64,000 bases of DNA, taken from positions 248,001-312,000 of the forward strand of contig NZ_MIET01000011.1 in NCBI RefSeq assembly GCF_003590335.1, given 5' to 3'. The notes under the pieces were generated by a model. The model was given only the letters and a program-made list of their open reading frames with translations. It was not told the DNA's origin and ran no database searches. Each line of letters opens with the position of its first letter. Within the stretch, counting starts at the first letter, position 1. Made by a program: the position numbers and the translations under genes. Shown one piece after another: positions 29,661 to 40,500 of this stretch. The DNA comes from Pseudoalteromonas sp. MSK9-3. GTDB lineage: Bacteria; Pseudomonadota; Gammaproteobacteria; Enterobacterales; Alteromonadaceae.

Positions 29661-31412
29661 CTATATCGACATTTTCTTTTTGCGTCTTAGCCATATAAAC
29701 GGCATAGACAGTAAACTAAGCCAATACGCAGTACCAGACTGACGTTCGTAAGTTTCAGCCTCAGGTGGTGTACAGTCTTCTACTTCACCACTTATCGGAG
29801 TCAACATAACAGGGACAGTTACCGACTCATATTCAACTTCACCTTTGCTGTCGGTTTCGACCTCTCCAAGTCTGTTACGACGCTCTTCTGTCTTAACAGC
29901 AATAGCATAAATCGTATTTGAGTCTGTTATTTTGATCGCTTCAGCTATCGTATAAGGGTAAGCATCGCCATTCGCATCTTTACACGGTAATAGTGAATTA
30001 ATGTTAACAATGCTTTCGTCACCTAATTTATATAAAAACCCTTCTCTTCGACGATTTGTACCACTTTTTTCAACTTCACCTTGACCAACGACATAACCCG
30101 TATTATTTATGTCATTAATAGCGGTCTCTGAGCCCGTAAAGTAAGTTGGAATATCATTAATTTTCTGAGTCGTCATGTCATAGTAAAAACCAACAGTATC
30201 AAATGGTGATCCTTGGCTCGACTTGGCTCGATACCCTACAATCACGTTACTATTATTTACATCAACAGCTTTACCCGTTTTATACCACTCATCTTTTTCA
30301 GAGATATCCGTAAATTGACCGTCCTGAAAGTATCCAGGAACAACCAATGAATTTATCTTGTCATCATATCTCGCTATCGAGTAACCCACCGTAATACCGG
30401 CGTTATTCGTCGCCATAGCAACACTATAAATGTTACTCTCTTCATCGTCCCTTCGAACTGCACCTACCCCAATCTCTTCTGCACCGGTGACAATAAAATT
30501 ATCATCAAGCGTCCACTGGTATGCACGTAAGTCATAAAAAGATGACGAACCATTTAAGTTTGTAGCTCTTCGCTCCTCCGCCCACACACAGGCTTGTATA
30601 GGAGTTGTTTCGCCTTTGCATCTATCATCAAAATCATCTTGACGACGCTGGATAATCCCTACACTTGCATAGCCCACTACATGATAACTACCATCTGCCA
30701 TACGTTTAATGTCAGTAGCAATACTAGCCCCACCATGCTCGGTGAACGAAGGCTCTAATGTTACTTTTTCACCCGATGGCGTGATTACTATACCACGCGT
30801 ACCCCAATCTCTTACAAAAAAGGTATCTTCCTCAGTTTCATCTTTTGGCGTAAACTGTGTTTTTAAAAAAGGTGCAGAGCCCCACCCAACAATAACGCCA
30901 TCGTCGCTAATTGCAGTTAAATAATTTCTTACCGACCGGGTTAATGAATCGTAGTCCGGACTTTGAACGTCAAATAAAACTTGCTCATCAGCAAACTCTG
31001 CATCAAACGATATACCAATACGATCTTCAAGTTTTTGATATTCAGATGACCCACTCAAACCACTTAGAAAGCCAATCATAAACACATTAGCGTCTGCATT
31101 TGTTGCAGTAGCGCCATTTTGAACATCTTCTAGTGTAAATGTGATTGTTTCATCAATTAACTCATATCTTCGCTTTTCAGCGTCATAAGCGTTTTTAATA
31201 CGTGAATCATCGAAATCAATATAACTTACATCAATAGGCAAATTATAAATATGTGATGCAGTCCCAATAACCTTACCATTTTCATTCGCATCTGAAATGA
31301 TTGTGTTAGCTGCGCCATTATGCCTTGGTAATTCTGTAAGTTGATATGTGGCAGCCAAAGCCTGGCCACTCAAGCCAGCAAAAATGCCCGCTGCTATTAA
31401 AGTGTGCTTCAT
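29661..31412 (-). CDS. DUF3466 family exported protein with a C-terminal sorting-like tail
   Basis: The 583-residue protein starts with a clear signal peptide cut after QALA (about residue 20). The body is extended, beta-rich and repeat-like (HAF-type segments such as NNAGITVGYS, NSNVIVGYR, NNTGYVVGQG), the pattern of DUF3466. The C-terminus is SGTAYWLSLLSMPFIWLRRKKK: a short Gly/Ser motif, a hydrophobic helix and a basic tail, as in GlyGly-CTERM proteins handled by rhombosortase. The motif is only loosely GlyGly-like. It lies 8 bases after uup, as the last gene of that run. Function unknown; surface or periplasmic location is inferred. Confidence 0.85.
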   Translation of the reverse strand: MKHTLIAAGIFAGLSGQALAATYQLTELPRHNGAANTIISDANENGKVIGTASHIYNLPIDVSYIDFDDSRIKNAYDAEKRRYELIDETITFTLEDVQNGATATNADANVFMIGFLSGLSGSSEYQKLEDRIGISFDAEFADEQVLFDVQSPDYDSLTRSVRNYLTAISDDGVIVGWGSAPFLKTQFTPKDETEEDTFFVRDWGTRGIVITPSGEKVTLEPSFTEHGGASIATDIKRMADGSYHVVGYASVGIIQRRQDDFDDRCKGETTPIQACVWAEERRATNLNGSSSFYDLRAYQWTLDDNFIVTGAEEIGVGAVRRDDEESNIYSVAMATNNAGITVGYSIARYDDKINSLVVPGYFQDGQFTDISEKDEWYKTGKAVDVNNSNVIVGYRAKSSQGSPFDTVGFYYDMTTQKINDIPTYFTGSETAINDINNTGYVVGQGEVEKSGTNRRREGFLYKLGDESIVNINSLLPCKDANGDAYPYTIAEAIKITDSNTIYAIAVKTEERRNRLGEVETDSKGEVEYESVTVPVMLTPISGEVEDCTPPEAETYERQSGTAYWLSLLSMPFIWLRRKKKMSI

Positions 31413-31420
31413 TTTATTCC

Positions 31421-33349
31421 TTAATACTGATTCTGTAATGCTTCAAGTTCTTCCCAACGCTCAAACGAGGTTTCAAGCTTCGACTCAAGGTCAGCTAAAT
31501 GGTTCAACGCGGCTTGCGTTGTTTCTGCATCTTGCTTGAAAAAATCGGCAGAGTTAACAATTTCTTGCTGTGCTTCTAATGCAAGCTCAAGTGACTCTAC
31601 TTTACTGGGCAACTCTTCTAATTCAAGTTTTAATTTGTAACTTAACTTAGTATTTTTGTTACTCGATTGCGGGGCTGGCTTTGTATTTAACTTTTCATTC
31701 TTCTGCGTTTTTTGCTTATCAAGCTTTTCTAACTCTTTGGCCTGGGCAGCTCGATGGGCAACATACTGTTCATAGTCACTATACCCACCGACAATTTCCG
31801 TGATCACACCTTTGCCTTCAAAAGCCCAAACACTATTACACGTGTTATCAATAAATTCCCTATCGTGGCTTACTATTAATATTGTGCCTTGATATTGATT
31901 TATAATCTCTTCTAATAGTTCTAGCGTTTCAATATCGAGATCATTGGTTGGCTCATCCAAAACCAAAATATTTGAGGGCTTAAGAAATAACTTTGCCAAT
32001 AAGAGTCTATTTTTTTCGCCACCTGACAATGCCTTTACTGGCGTTCTTGCTCTGGCTGGCGGAAACAAAAAGTCTTGTAGATAACCCAACACATGACGGC
32101 TTCGGCCACCCATCATAACTTCTTGCTTACCTTCTGCAACGTTATCTTGTACCGTCGCATTTTCATCTAGTTTCTCTCTATATTGATCAAAATAAGCAAC
32201 TTCTAGATTCACGCCTTGTTTAATTTTACCCTGATCTGCATCTAAGTTACCAAAAAGCAACTTGAGCAGTGTTGTTTTACCCACACCATTGGGGCCAACA
32301 AGCCCGACTCTGTCGCCTCGCATCACCAAGGTAGAGAAGTCTTTGGTGATCACCTTATCTTTAAAGGCATGGTCAACATGTTGCGCTTCAAAGACCAACT
32401 TACCTGAACGATCGGCAGTTTCGATGTTAAAGTCTGTTTTGCCCACTTGTTCGATACGCTGTTTGCGCTCAGTTCGTAGTGATTTAAGCGCCCTAACACG
32501 ACCTTCATTACGCGTTCTTCGCGCTTTGATCCCCTGTCGGATCCATGCTTCTTCTTCCGCTAGTTTTTTATCAAAGAGTGCATTTTGCGTTTCTTCGACT
32601 TTGAGGTCATGCGCTTTCTGTTCTAAGTAGGTCGCATAATCGCCCGGGTAAGAAATTAACTTGCCTCGGTCTAGGTCTAATATACGGGTCGCTACAGCAC
32701 GAATAAATGCCCTGTCATGCGATATAAAGACAATGCCACCTTTAAACTCTTTCAAAAACTGCTCTAACCAAATCACACTGTTCATGTCTAAGTGGTTCGT
32801 TGGCTCATCAAGGAGAAGTAAATCGGGTTCACAGACCAACGCCTTCGCAAGCGCTACTTTACGTAACCATCCGCCTGACAACTTTTCTAAACGCATATCA
32901 CCCGTTAATTCAAGCTGGCTTAATACCGCTTGAATACGGCTTTCAAAACGCCATGCATCAGCCGCTTCGATTTTAGTTGATAATCGCTCAAGTTTATTGA
33001 GTTGGGCTTGAGATTGATCCGTTTGTAATGTTTCATTGACCTGATTAAACTCAATCAGTAGGTTTGCGATATCAGGCAAACCACTGGCTACATAATCAAA
33101 TACAGGGCCTTCAGCACCTTTCGGTGGATCCTGTTCTAATCGTGAGATTTTAAGCTCACCAACACGATTAATTTCACCATCATCAAGTACAACTTCACCA
33201 TCTAGTACTTTTAACAGTGTTGATTTACCAGCGCCATTCCTGCCGACAATACATACTCTCTCACCCGCTTCAATAATTGCGTCGGCATTATCTAGCAAAG
33301 GGTGAGTTCCAAACGCCAATTGCGCTTTGGCTATTCTTATTAAATCCAT
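31421..33349 (-). CDS. uup: ABC-F family ATPase Uup
   Basis: Cytoplasmic ATPase with two ABC domains and no membrane part, working on ribosomes or on branched DNA intermediates. Walker A loops are GRNGAGKST near residue 36 and GPNGVGKTT near 350; the signatures are LSGGWLRKVALAKAL and LSGGEKNRLLLAKL; the linker between the domains is rich in Arg and Lys. The C-terminal coiled-coil (about 560-642), which binds DNA in Uup, is present. The length of 642 is normal. It is one base after the glutaredoxin-like gene in the rlmKL run, as in E. coli (rlmL-uup). Confidence 0.94.
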   Translation of the reverse strand: MDLIRIAKAQLAFGTHPLLDNADAIIEAGERVCIVGRNGAGKSTLLKVLDGEVVLDDGEINRVGELKISRLEQDPPKGAEGPVFDYVASGLPDIANLLIEFNQVNETLQTDQSQAQLNKLERLSTKIEAADAWRFESRIQAVLSQLELTGDMRLEKLSGGWLRKVALAKALVCEPDLLLLDEPTNHLDMNSVIWLEQFLKEFKGGIVFISHDRAFIRAVATRILDLDRGKLISYPGDYATYLEQKAHDLKVEETQNALFDKKLAEEEAWIRQGIKARRTRNEGRVRALKSLRTERKQRIEQVGKTDFNIETADRSGKLVFEAQHVDHAFKDKVITKDFSTLVMRGDRVGLVGPNGVGKTTLLKLLFGNLDADQGKIKQGVNLEVAYFDQYREKLDENATVQDNVAEGKQEVMMGGRSRHVLGYLQDFLFPPARARTPVKALSGGEKNRLLLAKLFLKPSNILVLDEPTNDLDIETLELLEEIINQYQGTILIVSHDREFIDNTCNSVWAFEGKGVITEIVGGYSDYEQYVAHRAAQAKELEKLDKQKTQKNEKLNTKPAPQSSNKNTKLSYKLKLELEELPSKVESLELALEAQQEIVNSADFFKQDAETTQAALNHLADLESKLETSFERWEELEALQNQY

Positions 33350-33350
33350 A

Positions 33351-33581
33351 TTATTCTACGAGTTGTTGAATTTGAGATAGTTCAAAAGGCCATGATAACT
33401 GTACATGATCGCTTTTGCGCTCGAATACCGGAATAGTTGTTTGATAACTTTGCATCAAAGCTTCATTGCTCGTGATATCAATTTCTTCGATATCACTGGC
33501 AGGTAAAGTTTGTAGAGCAAGCGAATAAGCTTGCTCACAAAGATGACAACCATCGGTATGGTATAAAACAAACCTAGCCAT
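33351..33581 (-). CDS. Glutaredoxin-like small thiol protein
   Basis: The 76-residue protein has the thioredoxin-fold pattern: beta strand, CHLC redox motif at residues 13-16, helix, then a cis-proline segment TTIPVF near residue 49-54. This is the DUF836/glutaredoxin-like group. The ATG overlaps the end of rlmKL by 8 bases and the stop is one base before uup, so it is coupled to both. A redox role is inferred from the motif; the partner is unknown. Confidence 0.85.
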   Translation of the reverse strand: MARFVLYHTDGCHLCEQAYSLALQTLPASDIEEIDITSNEALMQSYQTTIPVFERKSDHVQLSWPFELSQIQQLVE

Positions 33582-35685
33582 GTGTGATTAACCAGCTATT
33601 GTGAATTTGTTTGTTACGCTTAAAATCTGGTGAGAGTGTTTTTTCTGAAATATTTTCAGCTTTAAGTCCTAATCCAATCAGCGCAACTTCATCCATTTTA
33701 AAGCCACGTTTATTATTAGAGAAAACAAGTGTGCCATTGGGACTCAATATATTTTTTATCCAAGTGAATAACTGGATATGGTCACGCTGTACGTCAAATG
33801 CTTCTTTCATTCTCTTTGAATTAGAAAATGTAGGTGGATCTAAGAAGATCAGATCATACTGCCCTTGAGCATACTCCAACCATTTCAAACAATCAGCCTG
33901 TTCAAACCTAAAACGAGTATTTTTCAACTCATTAAGTGCAAAGTTTTCTTCTGCCCATTTTAAATACGTTTTTGACATATCAACAGTTGTAACCGCTTTA
34001 GCACCCCCCAAAGCTGCATGAACCGACACAGAGCCGGTATATGCAAATAAATTAAGCACACGTTTACCATTGGCGTTCTCTTGAATATAGCGACGTGCAA
34101 GACGGTGATCCAAAAATAACCCAGTATCAAGGTAATCAAACAAGTTTACTTTAAACTTAGCGCCGAACTCTTCCACGATCTCAAAGCGATTCTGCTTATC
34201 CATTGACGTATATTGTGCTTCACCTTTCTGGCGTTTTCTCACTTTTACGGCAATATTCTCAGGTTCTATATTGAGTTGCTGTGCCGTGAGTGTGATCACA
34301 TCCTGTAAACGTTTTTGCGCTACATCATCTTCAATTTCTTTTGGCGCAGCATACTCAAAAATCACAGCACAGTCATTGTACACATCTACAGCCACGTTAT
34401 ATTCAGGGATATCTGCGTCATAAACGCGATAAGCTGATACCTGCTCTTTTTTAAGCCACGACTTTAATGCTTGCTTGTTCTTTTTTACTCGGTTTGCGAA
34501 CGCGCTTGACCCTTCATAGTTCAGCCCTGTCGCACGTTCATTCTGATTCACTTGGCGCTCATTTAATTCATATAAATTAAACTCAGCATCTAATGGACCA
34601 TTCTTAAATTTATAACGTTTTTCTCGCGACAATTTCAATAGTTTAAACAAACTATCGTCTGTTCCTAATAAAGCCAGCTTCCAGTTAGGAAAGTATTTTT
34701 TAAATGCCACACCCATATTACGGTGTAAATTGACTAACTCAGCCATTGAACCAATACGCTCACCGTAAGGTAAGTTACTGATCACAACACCCGGACGTTT
34801 GGCAATGCTTTTCAATTGATTCGCATCACCTTGCTTAAACTTAATCGTGTTACTCACACCAGCACGACCAGCATTTTGCTCGGCCACTTCAACGAGTTTA
34901 CTGTCAATATCTGAACCAATTAGCCATAAGTTATTATCTTGCTGCTGTTCTTTAAGTTCAGCTTTGACTATATCAAACTTCGCTTTTCGAAAGCTTGGTA
35001 AACGCTTAAACGCAAATTCACGTTCAGTATTCGTTGGCGCGTTATTTGCCATACCCGCGGCTTCAATCAGCAGCGTACCCGAACCACAACATGGATCAAA
35101 TAAAGGTTGCGTAATGTCATCTAACCAACCACTACGCTTAACTAATGCGGCAGCTAAGTGCTCACGAATAGGCGCTTTACCCTGCTTAGTTCTGTAACCA
35201 CGGTCAGATAAACGAGGTCCAGAATAATCAATATATAACGCGCATTTGTTGCGATTAAGTTTCGCTATAATACGAATATTTGGCTCAGATTTATCAACAT
35301 TAGGCCGCTGTTCATATAAGTCATTAAAATAGTCTACTACACCATCTTTAATCACTAAGCCTGAAAATTGTGTGTTCTTTAGCTCTGTGTTGGTACCATT
35401 AAACTCAATCGCAAATGTTTGCGTTGGTCCGAACCAATCTTGCCAAGCTTGAAAGCGTGCAAATTTATAGAGCGCATCTTTATTAGATATCTCTTCACTT
35501 TCATCAATTAAAAGCATGATCCGAGTGGCAAAGCGCGTCATCATACAAATTCTTTGCGCGGTGCTATTATCCGTTTCAAATCGGACCGAACCGACACTTT
35601 GTTTACCCAGTGTCACGCCTGCTTGTTCTAATTCTTCAGCTAATAAGTGCTCTATGCCGATAGATGTAAGTGCGATAAATTGCAA
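33574..35685 (-). CDS. rlmL: 23S rRNA m2G2445 / m7G2069 methyltransferase
   Basis: Fused RlmK and RlmL enzyme that modifies helix 74 of 23S rRNA. The N-terminal THUMP domain (about 1-155) is followed by the RlmL methyltransferase with the DPCCGSGTLLIEAA motif near 197 and the NLPYGER catalytic loop near 303. The C-terminal RlmK methyltransferase has NLFAYTGSVSVHAALGGA near 545 and DLIFLDPPTFSNS near 610. The length of 703 is standard. The start is TTG at 35685 (MQFIALTSIGIEHLLAEEL), which fits the family N-terminus and has AGGG upstream. The gap to zapC is 68 bases. Confidence 0.95.
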   Translation of the reverse strand: MQFIALTSIGIEHLLAEELEQAGVTLGKQSVGSVRFETDNSTAQRICMMTRFATRIMLLIDESEEISNKDALYKFARFQAWQDWFGPTQTFAIEFNGTNTELKNTQFSGLVIKDGVVDYFNDLYEQRPNVDKSEPNIRIIAKLNRNKCALYIDYSGPRLSDRGYRTKQGKAPIREHLAAALVKRSGWLDDITQPLFDPCCGSGTLLIEAAGMANNAPTNTEREFAFKRLPSFRKAKFDIVKAELKEQQQDNNLWLIGSDIDSKLVEVAEQNAGRAGVSNTIKFKQGDANQLKSIAKRPGVVISNLPYGERIGSMAELVNLHRNMGVAFKKYFPNWKLALLGTDDSLFKLLKLSREKRYKFKNGPLDAEFNLYELNERQVNQNERATGLNYEGSSAFANRVKKNKQALKSWLKKEQVSAYRVYDADIPEYNVAVDVYNDCAVIFEYAAPKEIEDDVAQKRLQDVITLTAQQLNIEPENIAVKVRKRQKGEAQYTSMDKQNRFEIVEEFGAKFKVNLFDYLDTGLFLDHRLARRYIQENANGKRVLNLFAYTGSVSVHAALGGAKAVTTVDMSKTYLKWAEENFALNELKNTRFRFEQADCLKWLEYAQGQYDLIFLDPPTFSNSKRMKEAFDVQRDHIQLFTWIKNILSPNGTLVFSNNKRGFKMDEVALIGLGLKAENISEKTLSPDFKRNKQIHNSWLITHG

Positions 35686-35753
35686 TGTGCTAACCCTATG
35701 TATTCAATTGGAAGCGAGTATAACATAGGTTAACGTGAGGAGGAGTAACAGGA

Positions 35754-36281
35754 TTACGCTGATTTGATAATTTTATCGGCGATCACTAACGGATGGATCC
35801 TGTCGTTTAACACTTTAATGGCTTGAAATTGCTCAAGCTCTAAATGCTCATCAAGTTTGAAGTTCGCGGTCAAATTAATGCAAAGTGACGATTCTTCACA
35901 ATACTCAACGATAAAAAATTCACCCGTTTGAGTTTTCGAATGTAAGCTGATAATCGCCTCGGTACATGCTTCCCCCCCTTGATAAGGATGAAAAAACCAA
36001 CTCTTTGCTTGTACTGGCAATAAATAAAACTTGGCAGCGGTTGCATTCAGTGCAATTTGACAACATTGCGCTTCACTCCACACCGCGAATTTACATAGGT
36101 AGGCAAATACATTTTGATAGTAGCCAGCTTCATTTAGGCTAAAGTTTGGGCTATGAACAATATCTTGAGTCAGCTGACGCTGTCTGAATGGGGTACATAA
36201 ACTGAGGTCTTCACCTAGGTCTACGAGCAAGCGATTTCGGTGGCTACATAACTGCCATTGCCATTCTTTAGATGCTTGCAC
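35754..36281 (-). CDS. zapC: Cell division protein ZapC
   Basis: ZapC binds FtsZ and promotes bundling of the Z-ring. The 175-residue protein starts with the Trp-rich WQWQLCSHRNRLLVDLGEDL expected of the family and sits between pyrD and rlmKL, the E. coli neighbourhood. The start is GTG at 36281; the GGGAG ribosome site seven bases upstream forms part of a long inverted repeat (see separate feature). A predicted promoter lies just upstream, so the gene could be expressed both from pyrD read-through and from its own promoter. Confidence 0.88.
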   Translation of the reverse strand: MQASKEWQWQLCSHRNRLLVDLGEDLSLCTPFRQRQLTQDIVHSPNFSLNEAGYYQNVFAYLCKFAVWSEAQCCQIALNATAAKFYLLPVQAKSWFFHPYQGGEACTEAIISLHSKTQTGEFFIVEYCEESSLCINLTANFKLDEHLELEQFQAIKVLNDRIHPLVIADKIIKSA

Positions 36282-36287
36282 AATACG

Positions 36288-36330
36288 ACTCCCACCAACT
36301 ATTTATGATTATTTAATAGTAGATGGGAGT
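36288..36330 (-). promoter_or_regulatory. Inverted repeat that can mask the zapC ribosome binding site
   Basis: Arms 36288-36305 and 36313-36330 pair at 15 of 18 positions with a 7-base loop. The right-hand arm of the mRNA contains the GGGAG ribosome site of zapC, so the hairpin would hide it. The other arm overlaps the -10 box of a predicted promoter. Confidence 0.55.
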
Positions 36331-36355
36331 ATAACTAAAAAACCTAAACTGTGAA
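36328..36355 (-). promoter_or_regulatory. Predicted internal promoter for zapC
   Basis: On the minus strand TTCACA (36350-36355) and TATACT (36328-36333) are 16 bases apart. Initiation near 36321 would produce an mRNA lacking most of the arm that can pair with the zapC ribosome site. Confidence 0.45.
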
Positions 36356-36406
36356 ATTTTTTATAATAACAATTTGTTTAGGATCATTTTGTTATATAAC
36401 GGATCC

Positions 36407-37417
36407 TTATAACCCGTCAACGATCCTTTTCACCAGCCCTGGACCTTCATATATAAAGCCCGTATATACCTGAACCAAATCTGCTCCAGCAGAAAGTTTC
36501 TCTTTTGCAGATTCTGCTGAATCAATGCCACCAACGCCAATTATTGGTAATTTACCGTCGGTAATGCGTCTCAACTCATCAACAACAAACGTCGACTTTT
36601 CTCGAACTGGACGACCCGATAATCCACCGGCTTCTTCGGCATACTGCATACCTTGAACCGCAGTGCGCTCCAGTGTCGTGTTGGTGGCAATCACGCCATC
36701 GATGCGATTTTTTGTAAGAGATTCAGCAATTTGAGCAACTTGCACCGCGTCAATATCAGGCGCTATTTTAACAAGCATAGGCACTGACTTATTGTGTTTT
36801 GCAATTAAATCCATTTGCTCATTCTTCAAGCTTTCAAGCAAATCATCGAGTGCATCTCCGTATTGAAGGTCACGTAAACCTGGCGTGTTAGGCGATGAAA
36901 TGTTCACCGTAATATATGACGCGTGTTCGAATACTTTACGCATACAGTGGATGTAATCATCTTTGCCCTGTTCATTCGGTGTATCTTTATTTTTTCCTAT
37001 ATTGATCCCTAAGATCCCAGAATACTTTGCCGCTTTTACATTATTAACTAAGTTATCGACGCCTTTATTATTAAATCCCATACGATTAATAACCGCATGT
37101 GCATCAGGAAGCCTAAAAATACGTGGCTTATCGTTTCCAGCTTGAGGCCTTGGCGTCACCGTACCAACTTCAAGAAAACCAAAGCCCATTTGTCCAAACG
37201 CATCTATGCACTCTGCGTTTTTGTCTAATCCGGCAGCCAATCCAACCGGGTTTTTAAAATCAAGTCCTAAGAAGTTCACTGGCTTATCAGCCACTGTTTG
37301 AGACCACGCAGCACTCAGTGGTGTATTTGCAAAACGACGTAAGTTATTTAATGCAAAGTCGTGGGCCCATTCAGCATCGCGGCTAAACATATAACGTCGT
37401 GCAATATCGTAAAACAT
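36407..37417 (-). CDS. pyrD: Dihydroorotate dehydrogenase (quinone), class 2
   Basis: Membrane-associated FMN enzyme oxidising dihydroorotate to orotate with ubiquinone in pyrimidine synthesis. The N-terminal helical extension ([19 protein letters not shown]) typical of class 2 is present, as are the FMN-binding [12 protein letters not shown] near 56-67, [14 protein letters not shown] with the catalytic serine near 173-176, and the phosphate site GVGGIDS near the end. The length of 336 is normal. Downstream lies zapC after 125 bases; upstream, a terminator ends gdh transcription. Confidence 0.96.
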   Translation of the reverse strand: MFYDIARRYMFSRDAEWAHDFALNNLRRFANTPLSAAWSQTVADKPVNFLGLDFKNPVGLAAGLDKNAECIDAFGQMGFGFLEVGTVTPRPQAGNDKPRIFRLPDAHAVINRMGFNNKGVDNLVNNVKAAKYSGILGINIGKNKDTPNEQGKDDYIHCMRKVFEHASYITVNISSPNTPGLRDLQYGDALDDLLESLKNEQMDLIAKHNKSVPMLVKIAPDIDAVQVAQIAESLTKNRIDGVIATNTTLERTAVQGMQYAEEAGGLSGRPVREKSTFVVDELRRITDGKLPIIGVGGIDSAESAKEKLSAGADLVQVYTGFIYEGPGLVKRIVDGL

Positions 37418-37470
37418 GAAAACTCCTAAAAGATCCTAAGTAACACAAGTCTGCCGCATAAACAGCAGAT

Positions 37471-37503
37471 AAAAAAATACCCCAGCAAGGCCGGGGTATT
37501 TTA
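37471..37503 (-). terminator. Terminator of the NAD-glutamate dehydrogenase gene
   Basis: A stem pairing AATACCCC with GGGGTATT (arms near 37477-37484 and 37493-37500) is followed on the minus strand by seven T, 13 bases after the gdh stop. Confidence 0.85.
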
Positions 37504-37515
37504 ACGAATTATAAT

Positions 37516-40500
37516 TTATTTGGAAGTATCACAGTTATGACTTAATAACATCAATTCACGTAATGCAACCGAGAACTTAGCAAAATCATGGCTTTGCGAA
37601 GTCTTAAACTCTAATAGCATTTGTTGCCAACGGTGTAACAACGAAGACTGACTGTCCATCCACTGCTCAACTAGTGCATTCACATCATGGTCATCACCTT
37701 CGAAGCTATTTAACACAACTTCTGATAACGAACGTTGCTGCCAATCCAGCTCTTCACGATATGAAGCACGTGCAAGCGCTTGCCAATGGTTTGCTACTGG
37801 CTGAGCGGTAATTTGATCTAAGAACCAATGAAGGCCCATGCTCGAACCAAGTTTAAAGTAAGTATTCGATACGACGTCAATCTTACGTTTCGAGTTATCA
37901 GCAACTTCTGCAAGATCCATCACTGAGAACAAGCTAGATAAAGACACGATACGTAATGCTATGTCAGCTGGTACGCCTTGTGCTTCTAATTCAGCCGCTT
38001 TCGCTGAAATAGTCTCTTTCTCTTCTTCAATCATGTAACTATTTAAGTTCGCACTGACATCTTTAAACGTTGGAGTAAAGAACTCAATAGTTTGTTCAAT
38101 CGTCATCGCTTTATTTCGATGGCGTAAGAACCAACGTGTTGCTCTACGAACCGTTCTACGCAATTGATATAGCATCTCTGTTTGCACTGAAGCAGGGATT
38201 TTATTATCTAGCGCAGCAATAGACGACCAAGTATCACTCATTTCAAAAATAGCACTTGCAATTGAGTAACACAGTGCGATTTCACTGTCTGTGGCACCTG
38301 TCTCTTCATTCATGCGTACCATAAAGTTTAGGCCCATATCATTGACGATATTGTTCGCTAACTTAGTGGCAATAATTTCTTTGCGTAGTGGATGATTATC
38401 CATTGCAGTATTAAATTTGTCGCGAAGTGGCACTGGGAACGAAGTAACTAGTAATTGACGGTAATACGGATTTTCCGATACTTCATCAACAACTAAAGAC
38501 TCTTTAAGCACCATTTTTGAATAAGAAACTAACACTGACAACTCAGGGCGAGTTAAATCTTTACCGGCTGCTGCACGCTCTGCTAACTCTTCATCTGTTG
38601 GTAAAAACTCAATATTACGATCAAGCTTGCCGTCTTTTTCTAACGCATGAATAAAGCGGACTTTCTCTTTAAGCGTTGCAGGGCCTTTAGATTTAGTAAT
38701 CGATAAGGTATGCGTTTGACGGTAACAATCTGCAAGTACCAACTCAGATACTTCGTCAGTCATTGAATACAGTAGCTCATCGCGCTGTTTCTGCGTTAAA
38801 TCTCCTTCAGCAACCAAGCCATTAAGTAAAATCTTAATATTAACTTCGTTATCTGAACACGCAACACCACCTACATTATCGATGAAGTCCGTGTTAATAC
38901 GGCCGCCTTTGGCTGCAAACTCAATACGTCCAAGTTGAGTCGCACCTAAGTTACCTCCTTCACCAAACACTTTAGTACCTAGCTCAGAACCGTTTATGCG
39001 TAGCGCATCATTCGCGCGATCGCCCACATCTGTGCTAGTTTCGCTGCTATGCTTGATGTACGTACCAATACCACCATTCCAAAGAAGATCCGATGGCATC
39101 ATAAGCAATGCTTTGATCAGTTCATTTGGCGTCATGCTGGCTTTTTTCGTGCCAACCATTTTCTTCATTTCTGGTGTCAGTGTAATTGACTTGGCTGCGC
39201 GAGAGAAAATACCACCACCAGCAGAAATTAAAGACTTATCGTAGTCTTCCCAAGAAGAGCGTGGTAAAGCAAATAAGCGGTCACGTTCTACGTATGAAGA
39301 TGCCGCATCAGGCGTTGGGTCAATAAAGATATGCATATGGTTAAAGGCAGCTTGTAAACGAATATGCTTAGACGCAAGCATACCATTACCAAATACATCG
39401 CCCGCCATGTCGCCAATGGCTACAGCTGTGAAATCAGTTGTTTGACAATCAATCCCCATTTCACGGAAGTGACGCTTTACAGACTCCCACGCACCTTTTG
39501 CTGTAATACCCATTTTTTTATGGTCATAACCAATTGATCCGCCAGATGCAAACGCATCTCCTAACCAGAAGTTATAGTCATCGGCAATGCCATTAGCGAT
39601 ATCAGAGAATGTGGCTGTGCCTTTATCTGCCGCAACCACCAAATATGGGTCATCTTCATCATGACGAACCACATCAATCGGTGGCACAATATCACCATGA
39701 ATAATGTTATCTGTGATATCCAACAAACCACGTATAAAGATTTTATAACATGCTTGACCTTCTTTGAAGAACGCTTCTCGCTCACTTGGTAGCTGCTTAC
39801 ATACAAAACCACCTTTTGAGCCGACTGGCACTATCACCGTATTTTTAACTTGCTGTGCTTTAACTAAGCCAAGTACTTCAGTACGGAAGTCTTCACGACG
39901 GTCAGACCAACGCAGGCCACCACGAGCAACTTTGCCGCCACGTAAATGTACACCTTCAATACGAGGTGAATAAACAAAGATCTCAAATGCTGGAAGTGGT
40001 AATGGCATATCAGGAATGCCACTTGATTTGATCTTAAATGAGACATATGACTTATTATCGCCACTCGCTTCTTTTTGGAAGAAGTTTGTACGTAAAGTGG
40101 CATTGATCATATCAACGTACAAACGAATGATTCTGTCATCATCCAAGTTTGCAACATTTTCTAGTTCTTCATAAATGCCTGCAATGAGCTTCTCTAGTGT
40201 TTTCTCTGAAGCTGGTTTTACTGGAGTGAACTTTTTCGTGAATAGCTCAACAATCTTTGCCGCAATATTTGGGTAGTTATCAAATGTGCTTTCAATGTAA
40301 GTTTGTGAGAATGTCACACCAATTTGACGCATGTACTTTGCATACGCTCTCAAAATAGACGCTTCACGGCCGGTTAAGCCCCCTAATAGAACTAAACGGT
40401 TAAAACCATCGTTTTCTAGGGTGTTATTCCATACATTGGTCAATGCAGCTCTGAAGCGTGCTGATACTTTATCAAAATCAGCAACCCCTTTGCTATCCAA

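Noticed and set aside
32262..32933. Plus-strand open frames of 122 and 90 residues inside uup
   Set aside because: Antisense shadows of the ABC-F gene with no promoter or ribosome site and low-complexity composition.
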